From NCBI GenBank assembly GCA_002104985.1, contig MCGO01000010.1, positions 62,001-126,000 of the forward strand: 64,000 nt of DNA, written 5' to 3'. The position numbers and the translations under genes were made by a program. The stretch is from Rhizoclosmatium globosum (taxonomy: Eukaryota; Chytridiomycota; Chytridiomycetes; Chytridiales; Chytriomycetaceae). This document shows, piece after piece, positions 9,431-20,468 of the stretch. How positions within the stretch are numbered: the stretch's first letter is position 1; each line of letters begins with the position of its first letter. Under the pieces are notes generated by a model, which was given only the letters and a program-made list of their open reading frames with translations, was not told the DNA's origin and made no database searches.

Positions 9431-12400
9431 ATGAAGGGCGGCGCACCAACTCGCAAAGACAAAACAACGAAGCTTCCCGCATCGATCGAAGCTTTGATTG
9501 CGGATTCGGCCTCACCTTCGACTGGCGCGGATGGATCCCGGCTCACTCGTGCGTGTCCTGTCGTCTGTTTCGATCCAGTCTAACCACTCAACCACTCATT
9601 CACTCAGACAAACAACAAAAGGAACTCGACAAACGATTCAAAGTAAAGTACTCAAAAAAGGCTCTCTTTGGACGAAAGGAGGAACGCAAAAAGAAGAGAC
9701 TCGAAAAGAAACAACATCGCGTCGAAGCTATTCAGAAACGGGCCCAAATAAACAAGGAAAAGGCTGCTTTGAAGGTATTTTTAATTGCGTTTCTATTAGA
9801 CAGTATATCTGATCCATTCCTTCAATCACAGTCTGGCGAGAAGTTTCCTTCAAAACCAACTCCATCAACTGCACCATCAACCACATCAAAACAAACAACC
9901 GCAAAAAAACAAGAATCAAAACTATCCAAACCCGCACTCTCATCCACAGTCCATGATGACATTGTCACCACACGAAAGAAACTCGAAAAGATTGCACAAA
10001 AGAACCCGGCCATGTTCAAGATGCTTCAAAGTACTAGTGTTGGTATCGAGACTGGAATGGGTGGTGCTTACGGTTACGGTGGTGGTGTCGGTGCATGGAG
10101 TGCTGATGGTTCTACTCCTTACGATCGTGACGACGAAGACATTGAATACTACTCTCGCAAACTGGGAAAAGCGAAACTCTACAAGAACAGTTTGAAGAAG
10201 GATGGACTTGATGGTATGGGATCTCTTCATAGCGTTTTGTTTTTGGGCCCATGTCACTGATTCTACAATCCCCACCAGATTTGTTTGATAGCTTGGATCA
10301 AAAGAAATCTGCTGATGCTCGTGCAGCTGCGGAAGCTGATGAAGATGGGGAGGGCGAGGAAGAAGTCATTTCAGATCTGAAGGCGTTGCAGCAACGGCCT
10401 TCCAAGATGCAGCTTGCTGCCATGAAACAAAAGGAAGAAGCTGCGAAGGCTGAAAAAGCCAAGAAAATTGAGAAGGCTGATAAAGCAGCGAAAGCTGCGA
10501 AAGAAGCGAAACCTTCCTCTGTATCCACGTCCTCAAAGAAGCAAGAGGCCCCAGTTCCATCGAAAAAGCCAAAGAAGACACCAGAACCTGAATCCGAAGA
10601 AGAAGAGGAAGAAGATGAAATGGACTTGGATGCCGATGACTTTGGATTGGGTATGGATGAGGACGACGATGAAGATGATTCTGAGGATGACTTTGATTTC
10701 GGAAGTGAAGCTGAAGTCAGCGACATTGAAATGAATGAAGGAGCTGATGAGGAAAACGGGTTCGATGATGAGGATGACGATGACGAGGATGACGAAGACG
10801 ATGATGAAGGCGATGAGGATGTGGAGGACGATGACAATGAAGACGGGGATGATGACGACGAGAACGACGAAGAAGAAGTGAAACCCTCCAAAGCCACGTC
10901 TAAAAAGTCGGCATCAGAACCAAAGAAAGAACAGGAATCAGCCGCGCCTGCTGCAAAATATATTCCACCTCGTCTTCGTGCAAAGGTCGTCAACCAATCA
11001 GAACAATATCTGCGATTGAAGCGTCAAATCCAAGGTCTACTCAACAGGCTGAGTGACTCGAACATCGAAAGTATCGTTACTGGACTGGAAGAATGTTACA
11101 GAAACAACAGTAGACACGGTAACCCATCCTTGTACTTTCCAGTGATATAGTAGCTCATTGTAGCTCATTGCCACCCTTTTAGATGTCACCGAAATCATCA
11201 CAGACGCAACGATCGGATTCATCAGTAACCACTCCAACCTCCTCGATTCCTTCGTAATGACCTACGCCGCCCTCCTCTCCTGTATCTTCAACGTAATCGG
11301 AATCGAATTCGGAGCCCACCTAACCCAAACTGCTGTCGAACTATACCTAAAATCCATGGAAGAAACCGCAACAGCCCCACCACCCCCAACCGAAGACGAC
11401 TCCGAAAAGGCAACAGACCATCCAAACAAAAAGGCAACAAACCTCGTAACCCTCCTCTCGCACCTCTACAACTTCTCTATCGTCGGTGCACCTCTCATAT
11501 ACGACGTTGTCCGCGCGTGTTTGGATCGAATGCTTGAACTTGACGTTGAAATCATTTTGAAGCTGTTACGTGTGTGTGGTGGACAAATGCGGAGCGACGA
11601 TCCAAGCGCTTTGAAGGAGATTGTGGCGCTTGTGCATGAACGGAGTGTGAAGAAGCAGGATCCTGTGTTCAACACGTGAGTAACTTTGGGTTTTTCTAGC
11701 GGGACACGGTGTGGTTCTAAAAACTGATTTGCATTTTTTTATACAGACCTCGTGTGAAATTCATGATTGAAACAATTATGGACCTGAAGAACAATAAACA
11801 TAAAAGCGGGGCCAAGAAAGGAGGCGCTGCTTCTGGTGCTTCGGGTGCGGCAACTGGGCTTCAGCAAGAAAAGTTGACCAAATTCGTTTCTGGGTTCTTG
11901 AGGAAACGTGGTGTTCCAGATCGCGAGGCCTTACGTGTGAATTTGGATGATATCAAGAACGTCCATACAAAAGGAAAGTGGTGGCTTGTTGGTGCTGCGT
12001 GGGCTGGTCATCAGGAAGATGGAAGTACTGTTAGGCCGGTGGAAAATGGTGGCGTTGGTGGGGATGAGGGTTTGGATGCTGGAGATGAGGGTGGAGCTGA
12101 TTTGATTAAGCTTGCGAAAGTGCAGAGAATGACGACGGATATCAGGAGGAGTATTTTCGTTGCTTTAATGAGCGCTGAAGTATGTTAGCTTTCTTTTCTT
12201 AAATCCTAACTAACATCATTATCAAGGACTTTGTTGACGCCTACGAAAAACTCATGAGACTCGGCCTCAAACAAAAGCAAGAACGAGAAATCGTCCGCGT
12301 TTTGTTACATTGCTGCACAAACGAGAAAACTTACAACCCATACTACTACCTCGTCGGAACTAAGTTCTGTTCCGCGTCGCATGGTTTCAAAATTACGTTT

Positions 12401-12934
12401 CAATACGCGCTTTGGGACTCAATTCGTGAATTTGAGACGGGTCACTCCGAAGACCAAGACATTGAAGGTGATGATGAGGAAAGTGGGACAAGCAGCAAAA
12501 CGTTACGTCGTGTCAGCCACTTGGCGAAGTTCTACAGTGCCCTCGTGGCCGGTGGATTCCTCGGCCTGACAATCCTCAAGTCTCTTGACTTTGCAACAAT
12601 GGGAATGTACCCTGCACTCTTCTGTCAACTCTTCTTTACACAACTCTTGATTTCGCAACCCCCACCAAACTCTGCAAACAAGAGCGCAGATGATCACGTT
12701 CGAGGTATCTTTGAGAAGTTGAAGGCTATCAAGGAGAGTGCGGATTTGTGTGAAGGAATTGAATTCTTTTTGGATCAGTACGTTGTTCCAAGGGGGAAGG
12801 AGGAGAAGCCTCGGATGGGTGTTAGTGTTGACTCTTTGGGTGTGATTTTACCGAAGGGTGGAGAGAGCTTGGCTGAATTGTTGAAGAGGCGGTGTAAAAG
12901 TGCCAGGGAAGTGCTTGTGGATGATGATTATTGA
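9431..12934 (+). CDS. SGD1: SGD1/NOM1-type nucleolar MIF4G-MA3 protein
   Basis: Seven exons (9431..9548, 9608..9774, 9832..10213, 10279..11118, 11183..11675, 11747..12179, 12227..12934) give about 1046 residues; every junction is GT-AG and keeps frame. The amino part is very basic (KALFGRKEERKKKRLEKKQ), followed by a Lys/Ala-rich stretch and a long Asp/Glu tract (about residues 340-440). YIPPRLRAK then opens the MIF4G domain (about 460-690), a common boundary in this family. An MA3 domain follows (about 795-930, RRSIFVALMSAEDFVDAYEKL). This architecture is that of Sgd1/NOM1, a nucleolar protein of small-subunit ribosome assembly. CWC22 shares the MIF4G-MA3 pair but lacks this basic-acidic head. 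The gene lies whole inside the inverted segment. Confidence 0.9.
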
Positions 12935-12955
12935 GTAAGGCAATAAATACCGGAA

Positions 12956-13380
12956 ATGAACTACCTTGGGTCTGTGTCAGCAATGGTTCTTACATCAATG
13001 ATCAATCTTCCAGGAGCTGCAAAGCGTGGTGCTGATCTTCTCGGCACCTCATCTTTCAACACAGCCCATGAACAGTTTGAAAGCGTTTTAGTACCTGAAA
13101 AACTTCAAGATACGGATGAATTTTATGGCAACGTCCTCCATAAGATTGACCATGAAGCCAGAAACTTTAAAGTCCGCATAATTATATGTATGACCAAGGT
13201 ATATACAACATCGTATTCAATCAGTTTCAACCAAGCACCACCTTTCTGCGGATCATTTTTCTTTTTTCATATATGTCTTTCTATGAATGTTATAACAAAT
13301 TCTTGTGAGTCTCTTTTTGTCCTTTGTCATTGCAGAAACAGGATTTTACTGGCTCGTTGCAAACTTTGACTGTTTCTTAA
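12956..13380 (+). CDS. Small hypothetical protein
   Basis: A frame starting at an ATG 21 bp after the SGD1 stop encodes about 80 residues (MNYLGSVSAMVLTSMINLPG, later DEFYGNVLHKIDHEARNFK). Unspliced it continues in low-complexity Phe-rich sequence. Splicing a 138-nt GT-AG intron (about 13198-13335) would instead give a 95-residue protein ending at a TAA at 13378-13380. The end overlaps the 3' end of the convergent TSC10-like gene. I do not recognise it, and the short distance to SGD1 leaves open that it is only untranslated sequence of SGD1. Confidence 0.3.
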
Positions 13381-14565
13381 AGTAAGAAACCACATCCACG
13401 TCAATAACCACTTGCCACAAAACGAAAATAAAAGTCAAAAGGCCGATGGAAAGTGTTTCGCTAATTGGATTAGATCTTGGCCCGGAACTCATATTCGCAA
13501 CAGTCAAAAGCTCTGTAACAATATCATTTGAACAATAGTATCGACCAGCAAGAATCCCTCCCAACATTGCGGATGCAGCTTTCGCAGGAAGTACAAGTGC
13601 ACTGACACCTTCAATCTTACGAGTAATCTCTGGCTTGGTCAAATTCTCAACAGCATAGCCTGGAGTATCCATATTCCCTGGAGAAAAGTAGTGGACTTGA
13701 ATGTTAAGTGGTTTGAGTTCATGGCGCAGAGCGTCTGAGAATCCACGAAGAGCGAAACGAGTTGCAGAGTAAGCTCCATATCCGATAAACGTCATAAAGG
13801 ACAGTGCCGAGCCGATGATCACAATTTTAGTTGGGAGGTGTGCAGCTTCCTCTAAAGTGAAACCAGAAACCTCCGCAGGTGGAATAGCATGAACTTTTTT
13901 AACTGACTCCTTTGCAATCGCAAAGATTGAACGAACAGTGTTGACTGCGGTAAAGTAGTTGCTGTCCATCTGAGAGCGAAGAGTATCATCGTCACCAAAC
14001 TGAATCTGATCTGAAATTAAACCTGGAGTAGCAGCTCCCGCAGCACAAATGACCCAATCGATTCGACCAGCCTAGTTTAGCAGATAATCAAACACCGATC
14101 TCCATAGTCAATCTGGCGGTTCTACTAACCACTGCTACCAAGCCTCTCAAGGCTTCTTTCGTGTTATCCCCGTTACGAAGGTCCACAGCAACTTTCCGAG
14201 CGACCGCACCAACCTGAGAAGCATTCTGCACTCTAACAAAAGCTTCGTCAAGAAACTGACTTTGACGGGCTGCGATAGTGACATTGGCTCCCGCTGCCGC
14301 AAGTTTGAGAGCTGTTTCAAGACCGAAACCTTTCGATCCTCCAGTAATGAGAATGTGACAGCCTTGGACTGTCTTTGAAAGTGTCTTGGGGTTGTATGAT
14401 TGGGTCAAGTAGAAAGATCCGATAACCTGGTTGGGGTCCACCAGTCAGTTTGTGAAGTATTAAAGCTTGAAGGAGTGAGATGAAGGCTACCTTGAGTAGC
14501 GCTGCGACAGGGACTCCGATGAATGCCACTGCAGCAAAGGTTCCAAGCGCTGAACCAATATCCAT
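13346..14565 (-). CDS. TSC10: 3-ketodihydrosphingosine reductase-like SDR, variant catalytic site
   Basis: Three exons (14565..14491, 14426..14130, 14071..13346) encode about 365 residues. An amino-terminal membrane helix (AAVAFIGVPVAALLK) precedes the Rossmann motif TGGSKGFG and is followed by NMDTPGYAVE, typical of the KDSR/Tsc10 family, which reduces 3-ketosphinganine to sphinganine at the ER. A hydrophobic carboxyl segment (IGLLTFIFVLWQVVIDV) fits a second membrane anchor. The catalytic YxxxK reads AYSATR here, so the Lys is Arg, and the usual NAG-type motif reads ICAAG. The second copy at 24715-26193 keeps YSASK and HNAG. This copy may therefore be weak, changed in substrate, or regulatory. 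It lies inside the inverted segment and is convergent with SGD1. Confidence 0.85.
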
Positions 14566-14747
14566 TTTGAACGATGAAAAATTGAATGAGAATGGAGAAA
14601 GACATACTAGTAAATATTGGTGTAATAACATTAAACTGACAATGAAGTGAGCTAAATCGGCGGCACCTATTAATGGCGGCTGATCTCCACTGCCAAGGAA
14701 ATTGAAGGCATTGCATCCACCCAATCCCCAATTAAAAGCAACTCAAA

Positions 14748-15108
14748 ATGGATCCAACACAAGGCCTTCCAAGTTATTCCGGCGACGGTTTAGAGGCTCC
14801 TCCAACATACGATAGTACCCTCAAATCTTGGCCACCTCACCTCTACTTCCGCCGCTCAACTGACGACACAGTCCTAGACCTCTTCCCAACTCCCTCAGAC
14901 TCGTCATCCCCCATATTCCGCATCGACGAATTCACCCTTTCAAGGTCCCAGTTCAATTTATATCTTAACTATCATTTCAAACACGTATACCCGGGAAATT
15001 CCCCCGGCTCACGGATCTGGGACCTCCGCTCTCCTTCTACAACTGCTGCCTTTACAACCCACCACGTATTACCCCCGCTCGGGTCCCGGGAGGATCACCC
15101 AACCATGC
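14748..15108 (+). pseudogene. N-terminal half of the split duplicate (unknown function)
   Basis: About 120 residues from MDPTQGLPSYS to GSREDHPTM, nearly identical to the amino-terminal part of the intact gene at 4404-5384, including the bases just before the ATG. At 15108/15109 homology stops and the frame passes into Gly/Ser-coding sequence of the secreted-protein gene. The remaining two thirds of this gene are at 5938-6570 on the opposite strand. A fused frame of 181 codons is open across the junction but reads the Gly/Ser linker in a wrong frame (Val/Ala-rich), so it is not a meaningful fusion protein. Confidence 0.85.
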
Positions 15109-16793
15109 TGGTGGTGGGAGTGGCAGTGGCAGTGGTGGAAGTGGAGGCACTAGCGGCGGAAGTGGTGGTTGCACTGGAGGTAGCTCAGGTGGATCCCCAA
15201 ATACTCGAACTACTGCAACCTGTGATGCAGTTATGGCCGCCATCAATGCCTTCTCAGCAACAAAAGATAGCACACAAGCTGTCAAAATTATGAACGCGGC
15301 GCGTTGGGAGTGGGACAACACTGTGCCAGCTTTATCTTGGTCCAGTGATCTTGCCGGCTCAAACTGTGCTGGATACGATATCAATTGGATGATAAACTCC
15401 AACCAGTGCAAAATGGAGCACGCTGAAAATAGTGACTCTCCTCCGCCATGTTGGGGCGAAAGTAATTCTGAACGCAGTTTTGGTGCGGTTATTGCCCAGG
15501 CGTATGACTTTCAGACGGCAATCGCCATGTGGGCCAATGAATGTTATGACTGTAAGTCGAAATTTTTGTGTATAAACCTTGTCCAACGGTTGATTTCTTT
15601 TAGATGTTGGCCAAACCGGCGGAGAAACTGGACATTTCGTCAACATGATTGTAACAACTACGAACACAGACGTTGGCTGTGTTGCTGACGAAACTTGTGC
15701 CATGGGTCTCACTGCATGCAACTTTGGCAGTGAAAAGGGAGATGATGGAAAAGGTGGACGTGCAAATGATGGATCAGGCTCTGGAAGCTGTAGCACAGGC
15801 ACTGGCACGGGGACTGGCACTGGTACGGGTGGAGGAGGAAGCGATGGTGGAAGTACTGGTAATTCCCAGCCCATAGATTTGTCACTATGGGCCATCCAAC
15901 TTCCAGACGGAACAGGCGGAACTCCTTTATCCGCCTCTGCCACACTTGGCAATGAACGATTCTACAAAGACGGAAGCAATATTGTGTTCATCACCCCAAC
16001 TGATGGCACACCAACTTCTGGAAGTGCATATCCACGAACCGAACTCCGAGAAATGGCTTCTGCAAGCGGAAAATTGAAAGCAGCCTGGACTGTTGATGAT
16101 GGACAATTGCATGAATTGTCAGTAACATTGCGCATTGACTCTTTCCCTTCTGGTGGCGAAGAATCAATTATTGTTGCCCAAATGTTTGGAAACGGCCCTG
16201 AACTCATGATCCGTGTCTATCAAACTGGCCGAGTGACAGTTGTCAACGATTATGAAAGCGCGGCATCCAAATGGAATGACTTGGATTCGCAGTATCAAGT
16301 TGGACAATTCATGGCCTTCACCATTTCACCTGATACGTCAGGAATGGTTGCTATCAAATACACAAATCAAGTGACTGGCGTCCAAAAATCTATTTCCACC
16401 ATGGTCGACCTATCCCAAAAATACTATTTCAAGACGGGCTCCTACTGCCAGTGCCAATCTACTGACTCAGGAACGTGTCAAGTTACCATGAGTGCTCTGC
16501 GCCTAAACGGTCAAAACAACTCGGCTCACAAGAAAAGAGCTACCACAAAGCCAGGAATTGAAATGGCAGGAGTTCGTGGGGTCCAATTGACGATTATTGC
16601 TCCGCAAGAATCAACCAGAAAGATTCACATCGCCGTCGTTGTTGGTATTGTTTGTGGCTGTGCTACAGTCGCATTGTTGGCTGTTGGGACTATTATCGCT
16701 CGCAGACGAAAGGCTGCTTATGCGGCCGTGCCCAACAAAAAGGACGACGAAACTCCAGAATGCGTTCAAGAACCGTTTCTCGCAGCCCATTAG
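15109..16793 (+). pseudogene. 3' half of the split secreted protein: CAP domain, PL7-type lyase domain, membrane anchor
   Basis: Read in the frame that continues the Gly/Ser linker of 6571-8773, exons 15109..15551 and 15604..16793 (52-nt intron) encode a CAP/SCP/PR-1 domain (WDNTVPALSWSSDLA, CKMEHAENSD, GHFVNMI). A Gly/Thr linker follows, then a PL7/PL20 alginate-lyase-like jelly roll with YPRTELRE and YYFKTGSYCQ. After that comes a single membrane helix (VVVGIVCGCATVALLAVGTI) with a basic stop-transfer RRRK and a short cytoplasmic tail. The QIH motif that supplies the catalytic His of PL7 enzymes reads AQMFG, so the lyase site looks incomplete. There is no start codon at the left edge; the amino-terminal half is at 6571-8773. 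Family biology: CAP proteins are secreted and can bind lipids; PL7 enzymes cut uronic-acid polysaccharides. Confidence 0.82.
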
Positions 16794-18232
16794 ATTCTTT
16801 TCTCGTTCTTTTCTTCTTTTTGTTATCAGATGAATAAATATCTACATAGGAAGCAAAGATTTCGGTTGAGGCTTGAACTTTCGAACTGTTGTCCTTTGCA
16901 CTGACCAGTCTGCAAAAAACAATGGCAAGCAGCAGCGTGGAAGGTTTGAGAGGATATTGGTGCTTTTATTTTATTGAATGTATGCTTGAGGCTGCCGGCA
17001 AGCATACTATTGTTGATCGAAACTACTACAAATGCAAGATTCCACGAAAGCGTAAATATCTGAATCAGATGATTGACGATGGAAGTACGGAGAAAGAATC
17101 ATGCAATCCAGTTGAAGACGAATAGTTGTTGAACTTACGTTGATCGCAACGTGTGAAGGTCCAACCAACTTAATAGTTGGCCGTTCAAATCGGCGGACGT
17201 CAAGTGAAGTGAGGACAAGGTGAAATCGAGAATATGTTTGAAATTTGGCAACGACGCTCCTTGTGACAAAGATATCAATACACACCCAGCTTGTAGGAAA
17301 CACTTTCCTGATTTATTGTTGAATTATTAGTATTCTCGGGAGGGGTTGGAGCTCGAAAAGTCCCCGAGGCAGGGTATTTAAACAGCTTTTCTTTCTTCTG
17401 CTTAAAATTTGATCAAAAAAGTACGCAACAGCACCTGCCATACCGACTCGAGGCTACGTGCCGATGACCCTGAAGTGCCATGCTGAATCTACAGTAACCT
17501 GCGTGTACATATAGAACCAACTCTTCAACTAATGAAGTACTTGGGCCGACGTCTCGCAACAATCATGACCTTATCCCCCTTCAATCCGTCCCCTTCGCCA
17601 TAGCCAAAACACTGCGCTAACACGATTGTTGGTTGCACTGTTTCCTCGCTCTCCTTACTTTGACCGCTCCTTCAGTACCTACCCCGCTTTTTTTCTTTTT
17701 TTTCATTAAGATCACTCTCAACACCAATGCTTCCCAAATCTCCAGTCCTTGAACGTACGTGATATGTTCTATGTGTAAGGTAAATACCAAAATCCCATGT
17801 CCTTCCTGCCTTTTCTGTACCGTGGCAGATACGATGAATCCACTGTATCCCAGCTCACTTTGAGTCCAAAAGACGTTGAATTGAACCTGCAGTCTAATAT
17901 CAGAACCTGATCCCTGTCCCACCCCGCACACCTTTTCGTCTTTTCTGCTTCACCCAATGTGATATCTAACCTTCATACCCATAGTTCTATTCACTCGCAC
18001 TATATCCTTCCTCTTTATTCAAATAATAAATCTGCTTATCATATTCAATGGTTTTATGTTGCATGTTGTTAGTCAACTATGTGAACCCCTTGCTTACCGA
18101 AACATTGTATCTAACCGCATGACACACGAACTAACGCAGCAGTCATGGAGTGACGAAACAAGAATGATCAAACTCCTTCCAAGCGATGTGGGAATCAAAT
18201 TCGTGATAAAATTGGAACCACACTACACCGCT

Positions 18233-18434
18233 AACCCTGTTCTGCAGGAGTTCTGGTGGAACTCTGTCGGAATTCTGTCGAAAAATCCGGCTGGAATTCC
18301 AACGGGTTACACCACAGAGTTCCCACAGAAGGTTATCTGCCAGAATTTCAACAGAGCTGCTCTGTCGGAATTCCGTAGAAAACTCTGTTGGATTTCTGCC
18401 AGACTCTTCCACAGAATCCCTACAGAGCAGGGTT
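18233..18434. repeat. Hairpin-rich MITE-like repeat, copy 1
   Basis: About 200 bp made of degenerate units such as ctctgtcggaattc and its complement, so the whole block can fold into hairpins. The two ends are inverted: aaccctgttctgcag at the left and the complement of ctacagagcagggtt at the right agree at 13 of 15 positions. No convincing target-site duplication is visible. The structure suggests a non-autonomous DNA element, but this is inference. Confidence 0.5.
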
Positions 18435-19606
18435 CGTTTCAGTTCCCCGTCTCTTATTTTGGGAGACAGCCACATGACAAAGAGATGGAAATGATTTGTA
18501 TTGGTTATATTATTAATATTTATTACAAGAACCGAATGAAATCAAAGATTAGAGCAGACTTAGAGTTAACTTACCACACCAAAGTCAACTGGAATTTGGT
18601 CACTCGGAAAACAAAGCAGAGGCATCAACCAAGAACTTGAAATCGACAGTCATCCATACACAGAAGACAAAGGTACACCCCTCCCCTCCTCTTACGCTCA
18701 CCTTTTAGTCTTCAACCTCGTCCAATTAGACAACTTCTCCATGTGAAGCATTTGACCGGTTCCAGCGCATACGAACATAGGGAGCACGTCGAGTGTGTTG
18801 TTGTACAAATCCGACAATGTCCAACTTTGGCAAGTTGTTCAAACGAGTTAAACTGGCACCAAGTCTCCAGTTTCAGGGCGACGGTCTTCAAAGGTATCTG
18901 TTCGGCTGTCAGCGAGAATGTCCGTGCAGGCGTCAACTTCTGCTCGATGTACACTGACAAAGGCCCTTCTCCTACTTCACAACCTCAAAGAAAGTGAACG
19001 GAACGGTAAAGATAGAACGTCCATGTTATATCTAAAAGCTCGATAAGACACATAACTGCATAACTTTCACTAGCTTACTTAATAAACAAGTACCGATCCA
19101 ATAATCGAGCGCGACTTTCTACTTGTCAACTGCGAAAGTGTGGATTAAGATGTTGAGCAATGAGAAAGTGAAAGGGAGGAAGTACCTGACTTGTAATAGA
19201 ACGTAATTGCAGCGTCGCTTTGAGATTGTTACTGATCCTAACTTAGTTTTACCATTGAATCCAATCAACAGTGTGGTATGGACTGAAGTACTCACCCGTC
19301 GCAGAGCGACCATTGTTTGGAACAAGCGGCTTTCGAGACAATACGCAAGGAGCGGACGTGAATTCTGGAGGGAAAACGAGGTGAGTTGAGTTTACAGTGT
19401 GGACTTAAGTCACCCCCCGTAACACTTGAAACCCAAAGGGAAGTCCTAGAGTGTGTCAATAGCAGCTTGTTTGAGGGATTAGCGCATTATTGGACACAGG
19501 AAATAGGTTTCTGTTGTCGACTTGCCATTGAATGTGCCAGCATTACTCATCAATCCTTGACTCTGTTGGTATGGATTGGGAGAGATATGCTTAATCAAGA
19601 CGCAAA

Positions 19607-19675
19607 TCGACGAGAGAGAGAGGGAGAGAGAGAGAGTGTGTGTGTGTGTGTGTGTGTGTGGGTGTGGGTGTGGGT
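19607..19675. repeat. Compound (GA)n(GT)n microsatellite
   Basis: A purine run of GA dinucleotides passes directly into a GT run and then a gggtgt run, together about 65 bp. It is the longest simple repeat in the window and lies in the gene-poor region. Confidence 0.9.
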
Positions 19676-20120
19676 GACGAGGGAAAGAACTTGAGCTTGT
19701 TGTTGTCTTGATTTCGAAGTTATTTCAAAGGAGGGCTATCATTATCCTGCGCTTTTATTGTGCTATTCTATACTTATTTGGCAATGAACAGTTGCGGAGG
19801 AAGGTCGCGAAGTCGGAAGTTAGATCGCCAGCAGGGACAGCTCGCATACAATCTATCACACAAGGTCACCAGTTGTAAATGGTGTCTTCGGTTTGGATGA
19901 GTTTTAATATATACACATAATCGAATATCAGTATAAATTTGATATATTGAACAGAGCGCGTGGCTGGAGTTCTAATGTTTCTTTCCTTACTTTTGTGCAT
20001 CCTAATTTTAATGAGTCCTGTGTTGAGGTATGCTTCCATTGGGAACACTTGGGGCAGTGTGCAAGGAGTTCTGTGTTCAAACTCCGGTCTCGAACTGTTT
20101 TAAAGTGGGATGGATTTAAC

Positions 20121-20320
20121 CCTAATCTGTTGATACTCTGTCGGAACTTCTCACAGAACATCCCACAGAACCTTCTGTCGAAAACTATGTCACAAATTCC
20201 CACGGCAATTCCCACCTAACAGATGCTCCGTGGGAACTATGTGATAATTTCCGACAGTGTTCCAACAGAACACGTGCTCTGTGGGAATTCCGTCGCAAAT
20301 ATGGTCTAGGGGTGTAGCAT
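20121..20320. repeat. Hairpin-rich MITE-like repeat, copy 2
   Basis: About 200 bp sharing the same motifs as the block at 18233-18434 (actctgtcggaa, cccacagaa, ttctgtcgaaaa, gtgggaattccgtcg) in a different order and more diverged. Its right edge, read on the minus strand, begins gctacacccctag, like the left flank of copy 1 (ctacaccgcta), so the two copies appear to be in opposite orientation. Confidence 0.45.
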
Positions 20321-20468
20321 TAAACCCGAAATAACTCTAAATTAAAACGTACCATGAAGAAATTCAATAAAAGGCAATGCTATATTCACAATGTATATAC
20401 AGATAGAAGGAAAAAGAAAGAAGTGCAATAATATCATTCGACATAGACGAAGATCCAGACGTTTTTCC

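Larger units (their letters stand above)
16794..20468. other. 3.7-kb gene-poor region
   Basis: No gene supported. A 67-codon frame at 16922-17125 (MASSSVEGLRGYWCFYF) and a 194-codon frame at 18056-18640 exist, but the second is mostly repeat and the first has no recognisable family. An exon-like frame at 19207-19380 ends in GTGAGT. Repeats listed separately occupy 18233-18434, 19607-19675 and 20121-20320. Confidence 0.5.

Noticed and set aside
10298..10993. A 231-codon poly-Ser frame on the minus strand
   Set aside because: It is the antisense shadow of the Asp/Glu- and Lys-rich part of SGD1, which has a proper spliced gene on the plus strand.
15109..15293. A fusion protein made by the inversion at 14748-15293
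   Set aside because: The open frame reads the Gly/Ser linker out of frame into a Val/Ala-rich stretch and soon stops, so a useful fusion is unlikely.
18056..18640. A 194-codon plus-strand frame in the gene-poor region
   Set aside because: Its middle third is the hairpin-rich repeat at 18233-18434, and the rest has no recognisable features or splice context.
19607..19675. Microsatellite as a telomere or centromere mark
   Set aside because: It is a single short GA/GT run without a repeated array or telomere-type TTAGGG units.
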